64,000 nucleotides of DNA, from NCBI GenBank assembly GCA_022496805.1, contig CM040103.1, positions 8,946,001 to 9,010,000 of the forward strand, in the 5' to 3' direction. Below the pieces are notes generated by a model. That model did no database searches, had not been told where the DNA came from, and was given only the letters and a program-made list of their open reading frames with translations. Origin of the DNA: Pohlia nutans. Its lineage: Eukaryota; Streptophyta; Bryopsida; Bryales; Mniaceae. This document shows, piece by piece, positions 12,312 through 23,356 of the stretch. Positions within the stretch are counted from its first letter, which is position 1, and every line of letters begins with the position of its first letter. Position numbers and translations under genes: made by a program.

Positions 12312-12648
12312 TTAACCCCTAAACGTCACAGCGTCCAGAAACTGGATCATGAACGGATTCAAAGTCCTGTAACTTTTTCATGCAATGTAGGATGACTTTC
12401 ATCCAAGTCACCTTTCCAAGCCTATTAAGTTCTCTACCAATGAGAGTAAGTCTCTTGTGATGGGGAGAGGTCCATAATATTGGAGAGGCCTCCAAATGCA
12501 AATATGTCAAATTTGTTGGGTAGATTTCATGCATGCAATGGTCCTTTCATGTACACTAATTGTACATTTGAGTCATGCTAAAATCTATTTTTCAGGCTAA
12601 CATCTACTTGCATTCAAAGGATCGGTACGTTAAGGGGTTAAGGGTTAA
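12312..12648. mobile_element. TTAA-bounded short element(s), compound end
   Basis: TTAA (12312-12315) followed by CCCCTAAACGT opens the unit. ACGTTAAGGGG-TTAA (12638-12641) closes it, and it is immediately followed by GGG-TTAA-CCCC (12645-12648). The interior is about 320 bp and carries part of the neighbouring minisatellite unit. The doubled TTAA at the right end suggests two adjacent or nested insertions. There is no ORF of note. Confidence 0.5.
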
Positions 12649-13707
12649 CCCCTACGCGAGCAAGGAGCCCTGGGAGGCCATTGTGAGTAAGCGCAATTGA
12701 GAGTTGAACAAAAGAGCTGGAAGCCACTTGGAGAAGAGTCAGGCAAGCGCCAGAGCACCATATGCAAAGTCAGACTCACTCCAACATGTCAGCTCAAGGA
12801 CATGGTACGAAAGCATCCTGTTCTAACATCTGAAGGTGTCGGTCTGTTGCTGAGTAATTGTCCTGCCAAGTTTCTCGACAGACAACATGGCATTTCATAG
12901 CAATCATTTCATGATTTGGTTGAAGTAGTAGCCCTCTGTTACAAAGAGCAAACAAAACCAGAAGAAGAAAAAATAAAGAGCTTATTAGAGTTATCCGTAA
13001 AGTCCCTCAAAAGTAGGTGAGTGGACCATAGTTTGAGTGAATAGTGACAGTAATCCTCAAAAAAGAAAGCACTAAAAAAACTGTGGATGCAAACTTTGAA
13101 AGCACCAAAATTGGTGCTAAAAAACTTCTCACCCAAGTTTCTATTATTCAGCTTCACATGAAGAACGTGATTGCTAGCCCCTTTTCTGGCAATAGATTCT
13201 TGCTATATATACCTAGACCGTCCCCACTCACCCATTCCTTTGATTTCCTAAAACTTCTCTCAATAGTTTTCGTTTCTCCAAATTTTAGTCAAACTAAGGC
13301 CCACTCAACCTTTTAGATTACGGATAACTCTATTGTCAGACACACATCAAATGACACCACTAACTTACTTGCTAACATGAAGATGATTGGAAAACAAGAG
13401 CAGTACACTTGACCTGAAAAAACTCGTACGTTGCCAAGGAAACAATCAACGTTGCTATTGATCTGGAGGTTTTAAGATTCAACAGAAGATCAGCCTGAAA
13501 AGCAATTGAGCGATGTACATGGTGACAGCCATAAACAGCCCAGCCGATGTGGCCAAACCACAGTTGGTGACGTGTTGCTATTCTAGAATAGTCCTTTAAG
13601 GGTAGAAAAGAACACACCGATGGAAATGACTTTTGCTAGAACAGCAATGGGCTGCTCACTCCAAGCTGTCTCACTCAGTTTGCACCGAGTTTGATGGAAA
13701 AATTAAA
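12649..13707. other. Intergenic region downstream of the NIPA gene
   Basis: No recognisable coding exon. The half next to 13.7 kb should contain the NIPA 3' UTR, since that gene ends at 13708 on the - strand. Short ORFs here have no domain and no splice-consistent neighbours. Confidence 0.5.
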
Positions 13708-16700
13708 TCAAGGATTATGAAATGAATCCTGCCGCCGTAAAGGAATCTCTTCACTTTCCACATCATCTTCACTTCGCCTCGCATTGCCTCCGCCCATAGA
13801 TATGCGATGCGACATGGTTGTTGCTGGCCCCCAGTATGTACCTGTACAGCATTCCAAAACCCTACATGTAAGTTCCAGTCAAACCAATCTATTATATAAT
13901 ACAGCTCGCTTTATCTCACTCAACCGTTCCACGTTGGAATCCGTCGAGGAGATATCCAAGCTCAATGTGCTCAACGGCACGGGTCCCACTAGTTTGGTTA
14001 ACAAACTCACTCACAAAAAGTGTTTATTGTCGGGTTTAACAACGTAAACTTAAACCCTATGTTGTGGCCTCTATAAGTGATGAAATAAAACATTCAGGAA
14101 AAATAGCAAAATGTACCGATAGAAAGAAGAAACACAATTTTAACAGATAGAAATAGAGTTTGGAAGCTACTGTAATCAAGTACTATTAGTGGATTTTCTA
14201 ATTTTGTGTTGGGCACTTAACCCCTAACTGCCTGAGCGTCCATTTTTTGGACGATGTACAAAATTTCTCATCCATCATGCATTTTTTGCAGTGTGGGATT
14301 TTTACAGTTGATTCTATGAGAAGTTAGCTTCATGCATATGTGATCCAATTAGAACAAGGATGATTTGTGAAATTTTTATGCCTCATTTCATGTTGTAGTG
14401 ATTCACCCAAAATTTTGAAAAATTCAATGTAAAAGTGCTTTAAAGAAAGTCAACTCATAAAATTAAGCAACCCAAAAATCTCCAAAAATCACTACACTTA
14501 GAGTGTTACATTTCAACCAATCACAATGAATTTCATCTATAGATTGTCAATATCTTATTTGTAATTGAATTACAAAAGAATTTTGAATTTCACGTTTCAA
14601 ATTTTGTACAAAATTATTGGTAATAGCAATCATAGATCTAATAGAATCTAAAATTCATATTGTACAACTTTTATTCATATATCAAGTTCAAAATATCCCT
14701 TTAGGTTGCATTTTATAATGCATCTTTGCCGAATTTGGAGAGGGCTCTAGGCATTTAGGGGTTAAGGTTAATTGACAATCCAAAAGAGAGAGGAGTGGAG
14801 TACGAACTTAATCCAGCAGTTGTGTCACTCATGTCCTTGGTTGCATGGAGCAAAAACGTGCCGGATAGAATGGTGATGAAACCACACAACTCTGTTATGA
14901 TTTGGGGTGACGTTTGCTGGTCCCAGTCCTGCATCAACCAAGGCCCACTTATCATTGCTTTGTACACTCATTTGCTGGAAAGATTGTATAAAAACGGCAA
15001 TAAGACAGCAATATAATCATTGTACGGTTATGATTCTATATTCTCAACTTTGAAAAAGTGAAAGCTCAGGTTCATTTGTAAAAGGACATGTCTTTACAAA
15101 CCTTGAACATGATAGCACTGGCCAGGATGGTCAATGAGGTGAACATGACATAGTATATGGGAGAAACAATTGCTGTGTTAAACGTGTCAAGCGCCTGCAC
15201 ACACACAAAGAAAGTGTTAAATAATAGCATGAGGCATAAAGAGACAAATACTGTACAACAAAATCTTACTTCTAAACAGCCCCCCTATTCGTACTTGGTT
15301 ACTTTACCGGTTCAAATACTAGGATTGGTACCTTATTGAGGTAGTTCATTTGCGTCAATACGCAAATAAGAACTATCATTGCAAACACCGACGTCTGAGG
15401 ATAAATCAACTGATTCTGTCCTTGCAACGTCAACTTCATAGCAATGCCGAGCGCTTTCACACTCATGACCTGGACAAAAAAAATTCCCCACTAGTACGTA
15501 AGTAAATAATAAAGGAGAAATGCAGCTTTCGTTTATTCTGCTAGCTGAGCACCTACTACACAGAAGCAATCCAATAAATGAACTGTTGACAGCAACACAT
15601 GATGAGAGATCAAGGCATATTCTTAGAAGTGAAGCAGACAGACAAAAATCACAAGGGATGAGAGAAAAGTACAGATAAAGAGCCCATCAATGAGCAGATG
15701 GCGATGTAGACCATCACATGTGAGTGCCCAAATTGGGGCACATAATGGAAAATGAGAACCAGCACCAACGCAACCACAAAGCACGCGTACATCAAAAAGG
15801 CTGCACCAAAACCATCATCCCCATGCACAGTAAGTGAAATGAATTGATTGCTCATCAGACTCACTGAGCTCTAGTCAACCATTCACACTGATAAAATCCT
15901 TCAAACGTGAAACGCTACATGTTGAAACTTGTAGCTACATAATCCCTCCGTCCCAAAGTTATTGTCATGTTTGAAAGTGCTTTTTTAAGTAGGTCAAAAA
16001 AATACTTCCTTGTGGCTAATTTTATTTAGGTTGCAATGAACACATGCAATGTTCTTCAATCATTCTAGTGACATAATTTGGATCCTTTTTTAATCATGTT
16101 TCTTACAATATGATCAATGAAATTGGCTCAAAGAAATACCAAGCAAACAAGTTGGACAATAACTTTGGGACGGAGGGAGTAGCTAAGTAGCCAGTGTGTG
16201 GTTTGTCTTTTCATCCATCCACGAGTTGGGCTCTTCGTGCATGTAAGGGATGCACAAGGAGGAATGAATGCACACATGCGGGTCCACCTGTCAGTAAAGA
16301 TGGGTAGCTATTGATGGGCCATGGATGATGATGAGGAATATGCTTGAAATTATCCTCAGGGGCAAGGCAGAGGTAGCACTAGCTACCGAATGTTATGTAA
16401 ATCTCGTACTCAAAAATTGACTTACCAGGTTCAGTGGCGAGGAGCCAGACATCCTTGACTGATTCTATGGCCCGCTCTTGCGGTGCATGAAGCACGATTG
16501 TGGTAGAACCAACTATACAAAGCACGCAACCTACAATCCCCAGCAAATGCAATCGCTCCTTGAGAACCACATGTGCCAGAGCCGCACTGCATCAACAAAA
16601 CACGTGTCATTCGAATCCTTGAAAACCAAAAGTAAAGTTACAGACTAGTAAAGTGAGACACAGAACTAAATGCAACACCGTACATATTGGTTTTGAGAAT

Positions 16701-17912
16701 GTACACCATCGTCTAACACGCCCAATATGGCCATCTGCATCACTGAACTTTGCAACCGTGGCATTTTCTCATTTTACCTCGGTTTTCTGATTGCAATACA
16801 CCATTCTAAAGCTCTTGTTCTATACTACAAGATCAACAGTGTCGATCGTGTCAAACTGAAGTCATTTTCACAGAAACAGATGATGATTTGCAGCAGGGGT
16901 CCATTTTTCCTACACTACAGAAAATACACAGTGGACACATAAGACCTTGTGTTTCGGACACTTATAAAGTATCCGAATAATGCATTCGTTGATGCATTGG
17001 AATCCTCTTTGATTTGCTAACAAGAGTATATAAAAAATTTACCATTCCAATAATAGTCAGTGCCGGCTGTACCTTAAAAGCAAACGAGATCAAGGGATCA
17101 GAGCCACACCTCACTATTATGCTCAGGGCGCCAAGAGGAGTGACCAAGACTGCCGGAGCAAACGCATACGCGGTGAAGTTGGCAACCTCTCCCACAATCA
17201 CTGCCAATCCACTCTTCCCAGGTCAGATTGCTCAAAAGCATTGAACTCCAAAATCTTTCACCCTGAGCGTCTAAAACGCCAATATGTCACTGAGCTTTGC
17301 AACGGTGGCATTTTCTCATTTTACCTCGGTTTTCTGATTGCAATACTTCATTTTAAAGCTCTTGTTCTATACTACAAGACCAGTAGTGTCGATTGTGACA
17401 AACTGAAGTCATTTTCACACAAACAGATGCTTTCCGGCAGGGGGTCCAATTTTCCTACACTACAGAAATGGACGCTAAGGGGTTGAAAAATGCTTCCAAG
17501 CCCTAACAATTAACACAAAGTGACCTTACTTGTGATCATGCCCGCCCACCATAGCGGCTCGTAAAGATACGTATAGCCTCCCGCTCCTGCCACAACAGAC
17601 CACACCACGTCAAGGCTCCAAACCCTAATTCTCTGTCCAGTTCAAAACCCAAACCTGCTCTCACTCCCGACGCCTAAGCCCGATTTCCTTCGAAAAAACG
17701 CACCTGATACCCTAATTTCTGAAAAAACGCACGAGCTTTTCCCAAAACCCTAATTTTCGGGAGAGTGCAATCCAGTAAAAAAAAAACGCACCTGCTCTCA
17801 CTCCCGACGCCCCGGCTCGCTTCAAGCCTTTCTTCTTGATGATGAAGCTGGCGCCGATGAAGAGACTGGAACTGACGGCCAGAGCCAGGCCTTTCTGGTT
17901 GTCGGATGACAT
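13708..17912 (-). CDS. NIPA: NIPA-type magnesium transporter
   Basis: Multi-span membrane protein of the NIPA (DUF803) family; family members move Mg2+ and other divalent cations at the plasma membrane or endosomes. Nine exons in transcript order: 17912-17792, 17586-17530, 17200-17110, 16586-16426, 15800-15673, 15469-15332, 15194-15102, 14928-14829, 13841-13708. All phases fit, giving 340 aa. Diagnostic segments are SSLFIGASFIIKKKGLKRAG, YLYEPLWWAGMITMIVGEVA, APAVLVTPLGALSIIV, GSTTIVLHAPQER, IFHYVPQFGHSHVMVYI, SVKALGIAMKLTLQGQNQLI, MNYLNKALDTFNTAIVSPIY and ITELCGFITILSGTFLLHA. The last exon ends in EEIPLRRQDSFHNP, the family tail. The exon 8 donor (A|GTGACA) is weak; reading through it gives an alternative tail that stops at 14755, inside the TTAA element in intron 8. 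A copy of the exon 1 end and donor (cctgctctcactcccgacgc) also sits in intron 1 near 17655. Confidence 0.94.
14217..14765. mobile_element. TTAA-flanked piggyBac-like MITE in NIPA intron 8, subfamily 1 copy 2
   Basis: TTAA (14217-14220) precedes CCCCTAACTGCCTGAGCGTC. The right end CTCTAGGCATTTAGGGG is followed by TTAA (14762-14765). The termini are inverted repeats of about 17 bp (CCCCTAA-TGCCT-AG). The element is about 541 bp, non-coding, and alignable along its length with 10293-10869 and with 48649 onwards. On the gene strand, its right terminus supplies a TAA stop at 14757-14755 to any transcript that retains intron 8. Confidence 0.8.
15942..16179. mobile_element. Stowaway-type MITE in NIPA intron 4
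   Basis: The ends are atccctccgtcccaaag on the left and ctttgggacggagggag on the right, flanked on both sides by TA. This is the classic plant Stowaway (Tc1/mariner) terminus with TA target duplication. It is about 238 bp, has no ORF, and lies between NIPA exons 4 and 5. Confidence 0.92.
16711..16935. repeat. Dispersed 220-bp repeat, copy 1 (NIPA intron 3)
   Basis: Direct repeat of the sequence at 17263-17476. Shared phrases are gtggcattttctcattttac, cctcggttttctgattgcaa, tctatactacaaga and aaactgaagtcattttcaca. Both copies lie in NIPA introns (this one between exons 3 and 4, the other between exons 2 and 3). It is non-coding; the chance ORFs over it appear in both copies. Confidence 0.8.
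17257..17488. repeat. Dispersed 220-bp repeat, copy 2 (NIPA intron 2)
   Basis: Second copy of the 16711-16935 repeat. Its ends read ttcaccctgagcgtcta and gacgctaaggggttgaa. As inverted repeats these resemble a decayed version of the TTAA-CCC termini seen elsewhere in the window, so the unit may be a degenerate member of that group. Confidence 0.7.
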
Positions 17913-18840
17913 GGAAAACGCCTTCTACTACGAAATTTCCCCGGCGACGAAACCAATGCCCACGGTAGTAGTAATAATACTAAGCTTACTCCAATCGTTC
18001 ACTCCACTCCCCATCTGCCTTCCCCTTCCTTCAGTTCTCTCATACCGCACACTCTTCTGTTCGCCCGTTTGAATCGCGCAATGAAGAAAAGAGCAACAAT
18101 CTCGCAATTCAAATGCAGAGTGACAGCCCAGGTGTGTGATCGAGCTGGGATCGAAAACAACCTGGATCTGTGGATTGTGAGCACCAGATCGTCGAGCGTT
18201 GTGGCGGTGAAACGCAAGGCGCGAAGAAGAAGTCCGGCACCGTATAGTGTGGGGTACAGTATTTTGGAAGGTTCTCTGTAATATACCCCCATGTACTTTT
18301 TAATATCACCATCTCTAATTTCGCATCTCACTTTGTATCCTCCCTATCACACACTCTCTTATGTCACCTTTGATTGTGAAAGGACACGTTCATCTAACAC
18401 TAATAGAATTCATGAAAGCGAGTAGAAGTCATCCATCGATTGTATTCTTTGGCCTTTGCTTTCTTACAAAGTTAAATTAGAACTAGATGTATATTACAAA
18501 CCTCCAAGTATGAGTACATTTTATTTATTTATTTTATCGTTATTTTTATGTATATCACAAGACTAAACTTGTAAAATCGTAAGATCGAATTTTCTAATCT
18601 GATTTTTTAATTTATTTTTTAAATAATTTAATTATAAATTTATTCAATTTACAGTGATAATATTCAATTAAAATTTTATAACTTCCACTTTGTAAGTCCA
18701 AAAGTCATAAAACAAATTTGGTGCACCCTTCCTTGTCAAGATCTTTTCAAAGATACCAAGATTGCCCCAAAGTAGACAGACTATCTGAGAGATGTGAACA
18801 TAATAAACAAAAACAATCAAACAAACTTTTTTAATTCAAT
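17913..18840. other. NIPA 5' leader, promoter and flank
   Basis: The sequence immediately upstream of ATG 17912 is moderately GC-rich (about 17913-18290) and becomes AT-rich beyond. No other gene is recognised. Plant telo-box-like aaaccctaa words occur within intron 1 at about 17620 and 17745. ORFs on either strand in 17999-18331 are short and have no domain. Confidence 0.45.
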
Positions 18841-19232
18841 CGAGGAGTTATGTGTGAGACGCTTGACATTGACATGTAGTACGGATACTTCTACACTATT
18901 ACGAAACCAGGTCAATGTTAATGTTAGGGCCATGGCTGATTCACTTTATTCTTCGGGGGCTAGGTTCTGTCGGGTTTCATTATTCGGAATTAAATGGGCT
19001 ATTGTAGATGCAGAACCAGTCTTAGATCGATACATATGGAGATATCGTACACGGATGGGTTCTTTTGTACTTGTACAGAAGAACTTGTTTGATTATGGGT
19101 CCCGGTTTCATACATATGGTATACACTTGTATACCTTTAGTCTTTAGCAGTGAGAGGCTAGCTTGTTTATTTATGGTATTGTACACGAGATGTGCAACCA
19201 GGAGAGATTTGGATCTATAGATTTTATTCCTA
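18838..19232 (+). pseudogene. Unrecognised repeated ORF, copy 1 (inverted relative to 32437-32802)
   Basis: A reading frame of about 100 codons runs from VRRLTLTCSTDTSTLLRNQV through ARFCRVSLFGIKWAIVDAEP to LFDYGSRFHTYG and stops at 19147. The same protein, with substitutions, is encoded on the - strand at about 32437-32802. The two DNA copies form a large inverted repeat 13 kb apart, and homology continues past the stop (gagaggctagcttgtttat). No family is recognised. Conservation of the frame in two diverged copies suggests a formerly coding mobile-element or gene fragment. Confidence 0.5.
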
Positions 19233-19712
19233 GAGTAGAGGGAGAGACCGTACGATTCCAGACACCATGTTGAGGGCTACAAACGAGATGTGCAACTAGG
19301 AGGGATTTGGATCTATAGATTATAAATTGAACCTACTCAATACTAAAATTCTTATTATATACCTTATACATACGCATGCCAAAAACTTGGACATTCAATT
19401 TTATTTTATTTAATAATTTTATGGCTTGAGGTCTTGGCAGCCCATAGGAGGCCTCAGATTGCTTGTAATGTGAGCTGGTTTTTGAAATGTATATGTATGT
19501 TACAAAGGCAATCAAATGCAACCAAATAATTAAAGGGCAAAGTTGAATATTAGGAAATCATTCACAGTGAGGCCTTTGGATCTTTCTAACTTTATAATTA
19601 GTTGAAAGTAGTTTTTATTTTTATTTTTTAAAATTTATCTTAAATAATTTTTTTGTGGAGTTCTTTTTGAAACTCTAGTACATTGAATTACAAGATCTTC
19701 AAAACGATGTGC

Positions 19713-20194
19713 TTAACCCCTAAAAGCCCGAGAGGTATTAGACAAAACTATAGATGTATTATAATACGTGCCTTTCATATAGTTAATGAAGTTCAGCTCA
19801 ATAGACAAAATGTAGACATATTTTGTCTATTGAATTATCCATATTATTAAACTTTATAAAAAAATAGATATATTTTTTAATGAATTTCAAAGCATTAACC
19901 TTTGAAAATTTGTGTAAATTATAATTTCACTTTTAAAGCTTAAAATTTAACATGATTAGTTAAAGTAGGTTTATCTATTGTAAACTTCAAAACAAACAAA
20001 TGAATTAATGGAGGGGATATCATTACTTTCTCCAAATAGCAAAATTTATAACACTAAGACAATGGTCATCCACTTTATCCCTCGTGGAGTTTAACTGGGA
20101 TTGACATAATTAAAATCGTGTTAAAAAGTAAACTTGATTTAAATATTTTAAAATTATTTTTCTTTTTTTGGACGGCCCGGTAACCAAAAAATGG
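19713..20194. mobile_element. TTAA-type MITE, subfamily 2, degenerate right end
   Basis: TTAA (19713-19716) is followed by CCCCTAAAAGCCCGAGAGGT. The body matches the complete element at 36202-36725: the shared words are attataat-gtgcctt, gaatttcaaagcattaacct, atcattactttctccaaata and aaaaatggtc. The right end is eroded (acttagtggttcattaa in place of acttaggggttaa) and abuts the start of repeat copy A. Confidence 0.65.
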
Positions 20195-21489
20195 TCTCTT
20201 CAAAACTTAGTGGTTCATTAATTGAGGCACTTGTCTAGGAATGTTTCAACTAGAATCTATTGAGGAATTTTATTAAAGATTATGCTAAGACTTTGGAATA
20301 GGAAAAATATAATATTAACTTAATTTAATAATAATAAATTAAATTAAAGTGACATTTTAAAATATATATAATAAATTTTATAATAATTAATAATAAGAAA
20401 TTATAGCTTTCAATATTTTTAATTACCATTTGAATTTTTGGCCATTGGATTTTTTATTGTGAATTTTTTCATTGTGTATTATATGTGTACTTATAAAATT
20501 TAATTAGATTAAAAGAATGTTTTATTTTAATTCAAAGTATTCACTACTAAATATGAAAAACAATCCAAATTTTAAAATCTATAACACTTGAACACAATAC
20601 TCATGCACAAGCTATTCGCCGCACACTCGATCAACCTACCATGATGATCAAGCTAAGAATGTTGTGTAAGCAAGAGAAACAAACAAAATACAAACATATC
20701 ACATACTCGGGGAGTGCACTTAAAGTTAAGACTAGGAATCATATGAGTGCGTACTTTTGGCCCCCCTATGTATGTACTAAAAAATCATTTAAAATTTGTA
20801 AAAAAATATATAAAGTTGTTGAACACAATCTAAAGTTCTTGTCGTATGAATTTCAAAAAATAATCACTTCATCAGGAATTTCAGACCCCACTGATTCTGC
20901 ACGATTTCAGTGCGTTTATCGTTAAATACTGATTCCGCACGTCATACGTGCATTTAGAAGTGTCGTTATCGTACGGAAGTGACATGCATTACTAAGATGT
21001 CGATGCAGTGTCTTTTTAATGATTATGACAAAAGTGTTGTTTCCGCACGAAAGTCGTGCTTGACGAAATCCGTGCGTTAATCGTGTATCTACGTTACATG
21101 GCTAATAAGACACGGATAACATGCAGTTTTAGTTAATGCGGATTCAGTATCATATACGTATCATATTAATGCCTTTTACTATATTCGTGCAATTTCAGTA
21201 TCTATTATAATGCAAATTATTTTCGTACAACATCCGTGTACAATATTTAATATATTTTTTGGAATCTTTCAAAATATTTTATATAATTTTGGAATATGTT
21301 GGAATATTCCAAGAATCTTCTTTAAATTATACTTACGGTTTAATTTCCCAAAACATTTTTAGATCTACATTTATAGAGTTTAGAAGCAATACACATTAAA
21401 ATTTCGAAGAAATAACATTTTATATTTCTAGAATTCAAATTTGGTATTATTGGTTATCATTGTACTTTTCATCATAGGAGCAAAAAAAA

Positions 21490-21955
21490 ATAGCTCACAA
21501 CCACCACGATTTTGGCAAAAAATTAAAAAAATATATATATTATGAAAAAAATCCTAGATATAGAAAAAGTCTTGCATAATCTAGTGCAAAAAAAAATCTG
21601 AATGTTTTTTTTTCACATAGTTAAAAACATTCAAAGTCTGCTGGGAAAAAAAAAAAACAACTCACAGCCATGATCTGCCATCACGATTTTGGCAAAAAAT
21701 AAAAAAATTCAAAACATAATGAAAAAAATCCTATATATAGAAAAGTCCTGCATAATCTAGTGCAAAAAAAAATTTGGAAAAAAAGTTTTTTTCACATAGT
21801 TAAAAACATTCAAAGTCCGCTGAAAAAAAAAACAGCTCACAGCCATGATCTGCCATCACAATTTTGGCCAAAATTAAAAAAAACTCAAAATATTCTGAAT
21901 TTTTTTGTAGATGTAGGAAAAGCCCTGCACGTTGTAGTGCAAAAAAAAATTGAAA
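21490..21955. repeat. Tandem repeat, three imperfect units of about 165-175 bp
   Basis: Each unit runs from gctcacarccatgat / ccatcacgattttggc through aaaaatcctaka-atagaaaa-gtcctgcataatctag to gtgcaaaaaaaaat and ttcacatagttaaaaacatt. Units start near 21492, 21657 and 21833. The tract lies within the 1.7-kb TIR element and is non-coding. Confidence 0.8.
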
Positions 21956-22034
21956 AAAGAATTATATACAGATGGCAAAAAATTGCCAATGGTTTTACTC
22001 TTTTATAATTACCAAAAGAGTTCCATTCTATGCA

Positions 22035-22115
22035 TTGAGAGTTTGTGGTGATTTGGTGGTTTGGAGCTTGGTTGACAATCGGGAAGTCATGGGTTCAAAT
22101 TTCACCGTCGGCGAT
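22035..22115 (+). repeat. Possible tRNA-derived SINE head
   Basis: A B-box-like ggttcaaatttcacc lies about 40 bp downstream of an A-box-like tggtggtttgg, the spacing of a pol III internal promoter. The sequence does not fold as an intact tRNA, and no poly(A) end or target duplication was found. It is placed inside the 1.7-kb TIR element. Confidence 0.3.
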
Positions 22116-22681
22116 AGAGCTTGGGAAGCCATGGTGGGGCCCACCACGGGTTTGGGCAATTTCTGTGTAGTTAAAGTGGGTAGCGAGGAAAATAATTATT
22201 TTATATTATTTTACTTTATTATTTTATATATTTTAATAATATTATTTTGATCAAATTTAGATATAGAAAGAAAATAAAATCTAGATATGGAAAAGATGAT
22301 GTCGCACAAAAAAACGCATTGAATCAGTGTAGTTTTAAAAACGATTAAAACACGACATTTGACGACTATAAAGAGTGTTAAATTCATACGTTTCAATAGA
22401 TGTATCAATCGTGTCGAATCAATACTATATCCGCTTGTACGAATATCGTGTCATATCAGTGTAGTTGCGATGAATGACGCAGCGATGGAGAATCAGTGCG
22501 AAAACTGTACGAACCCTTGAAATATCGGAAATCGCACTGAAATCGTGCAGAATCACTGGGGTCCAAAATTCCTGATGTTGTAAATATTTTTAAATTGATT
22601 TTTGAAGCGGAAAGCAATATAAAATTATTTACAAAATATAATATTTAATTTGTTGTTAGTACCATACTGTGGGGTCGAGGG

Positions 22682-23356
22682 GTGGTAGTTGTGGAGCTAA
22701 GTGAGGAGAAGGCGGAGTTAGGTTTTTCCACACAACTTGCTGAAAGAACCGCCAATCATCTTATGATGGAAGAGAAGATAGAAAAAATGAGGGCAAACAT
22801 GGAGGCGCAGCTTGCATTGGTGAATGCACGGTTGATGAGGACAGAGATGGCCACTTTGATGGGCGAGAGTAAGGCAGTTTCTATGTGTAAGGCTGAGGTG
22901 TAAGTGTTGGAGGCCAAAATCACGGCGTTGGAGGCAGAGTAGCGTGACGAGCGCAAAAACGGAGTGAGTAAAGAGGAAAGGATCAACAATTTGGAGGTCC
23001 AGGTTCAACAATTTGTAATTCTATCTGACAAAGTCAAGCTAAGAGTTGCATTGACTTATTCACGAAAGAAGGTGGCAGAAGTGCTAGGAAGGCCCAAGAG
23101 CGACAAGGAAAAATGGTTGACCGATATTTATAGCGTGTCTGAAGATGAGTGGGATTACGTTGAAGTAGCAAGGAGTCAAGTGAGGGACATCCTTGCGAAT
23201 GGAACATACGACTTCAACATGATCATTCACAAAATACCAGCCAAACAAGTAGTAGATAGCATCACGAGGATGCCATTGGGTCCCAAGCGAAGCTCATGGG
23301 AGCAGATTTTCTTCTTAGCCTTTGGAGTAAAGGTTAGTAATTTAGTTTTTGGATGA
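22682..23356 (+). pseudogene. Decayed coiled-coil protein of repeat family, copy A
   Basis: The reading frame is VVVELSEEKAELGFSTQLAE through EEKIEKMRANMEAQLALVNA to a stop near 22901. It continues in frame as VLEAKITALEAE, meets a second stop near 22940, then runs SKEERINNLEVQVQQFVILS, DKVKLRVALTYSRKKVAEVL, KEKWLTDIYSVSEDEWDYVE and ends SSWEQIFFLAFGVKVSNLVF. The heptad pattern predicts a long coiled coil. It is clearly homologous to copy B at 29602-30272. Two in-frame stops make it a pseudogene. A donor-like AAG|gttagt near 23332 suggests the parent gene had introns. No known family is recognised. Confidence 0.6.

Larger units (their letters stand above)
20871..22576. mobile_element. 1.7-kb non-autonomous DNA element with about 45-bp terminal inverted repeats
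   Basis: The left end atcaggaatttcagacccca, continuing tgattctgcacgatttcagt-gcg, is mirrored at the right end (cgcactgaaatcgtgcagaa, then tcactggggtccaaaattcctgat). Both subterminal regions are studded with variants of attctgcacg, tccgcacg and cgtgcg. The interior holds a threefold tandem repeat (about 21490-21950) and a possible tRNA-like SINE head (about 22035-22110). No transposase ORF is present. No target-site duplication was recognised, so the superfamily is uncertain (Mutator-like or CACTA-like are candidates). Confidence 0.75.

Noticed and set aside
14755..14828. NIPA truncated by a transposon-supplied stop codon
   Set aside because: First considered the main gene structure, but a ninth exon with the conserved EEIPLRRQ tail was found at 13841-13708 in the correct phase. 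The element is intronic, and the stop matters only if the intron is retained.
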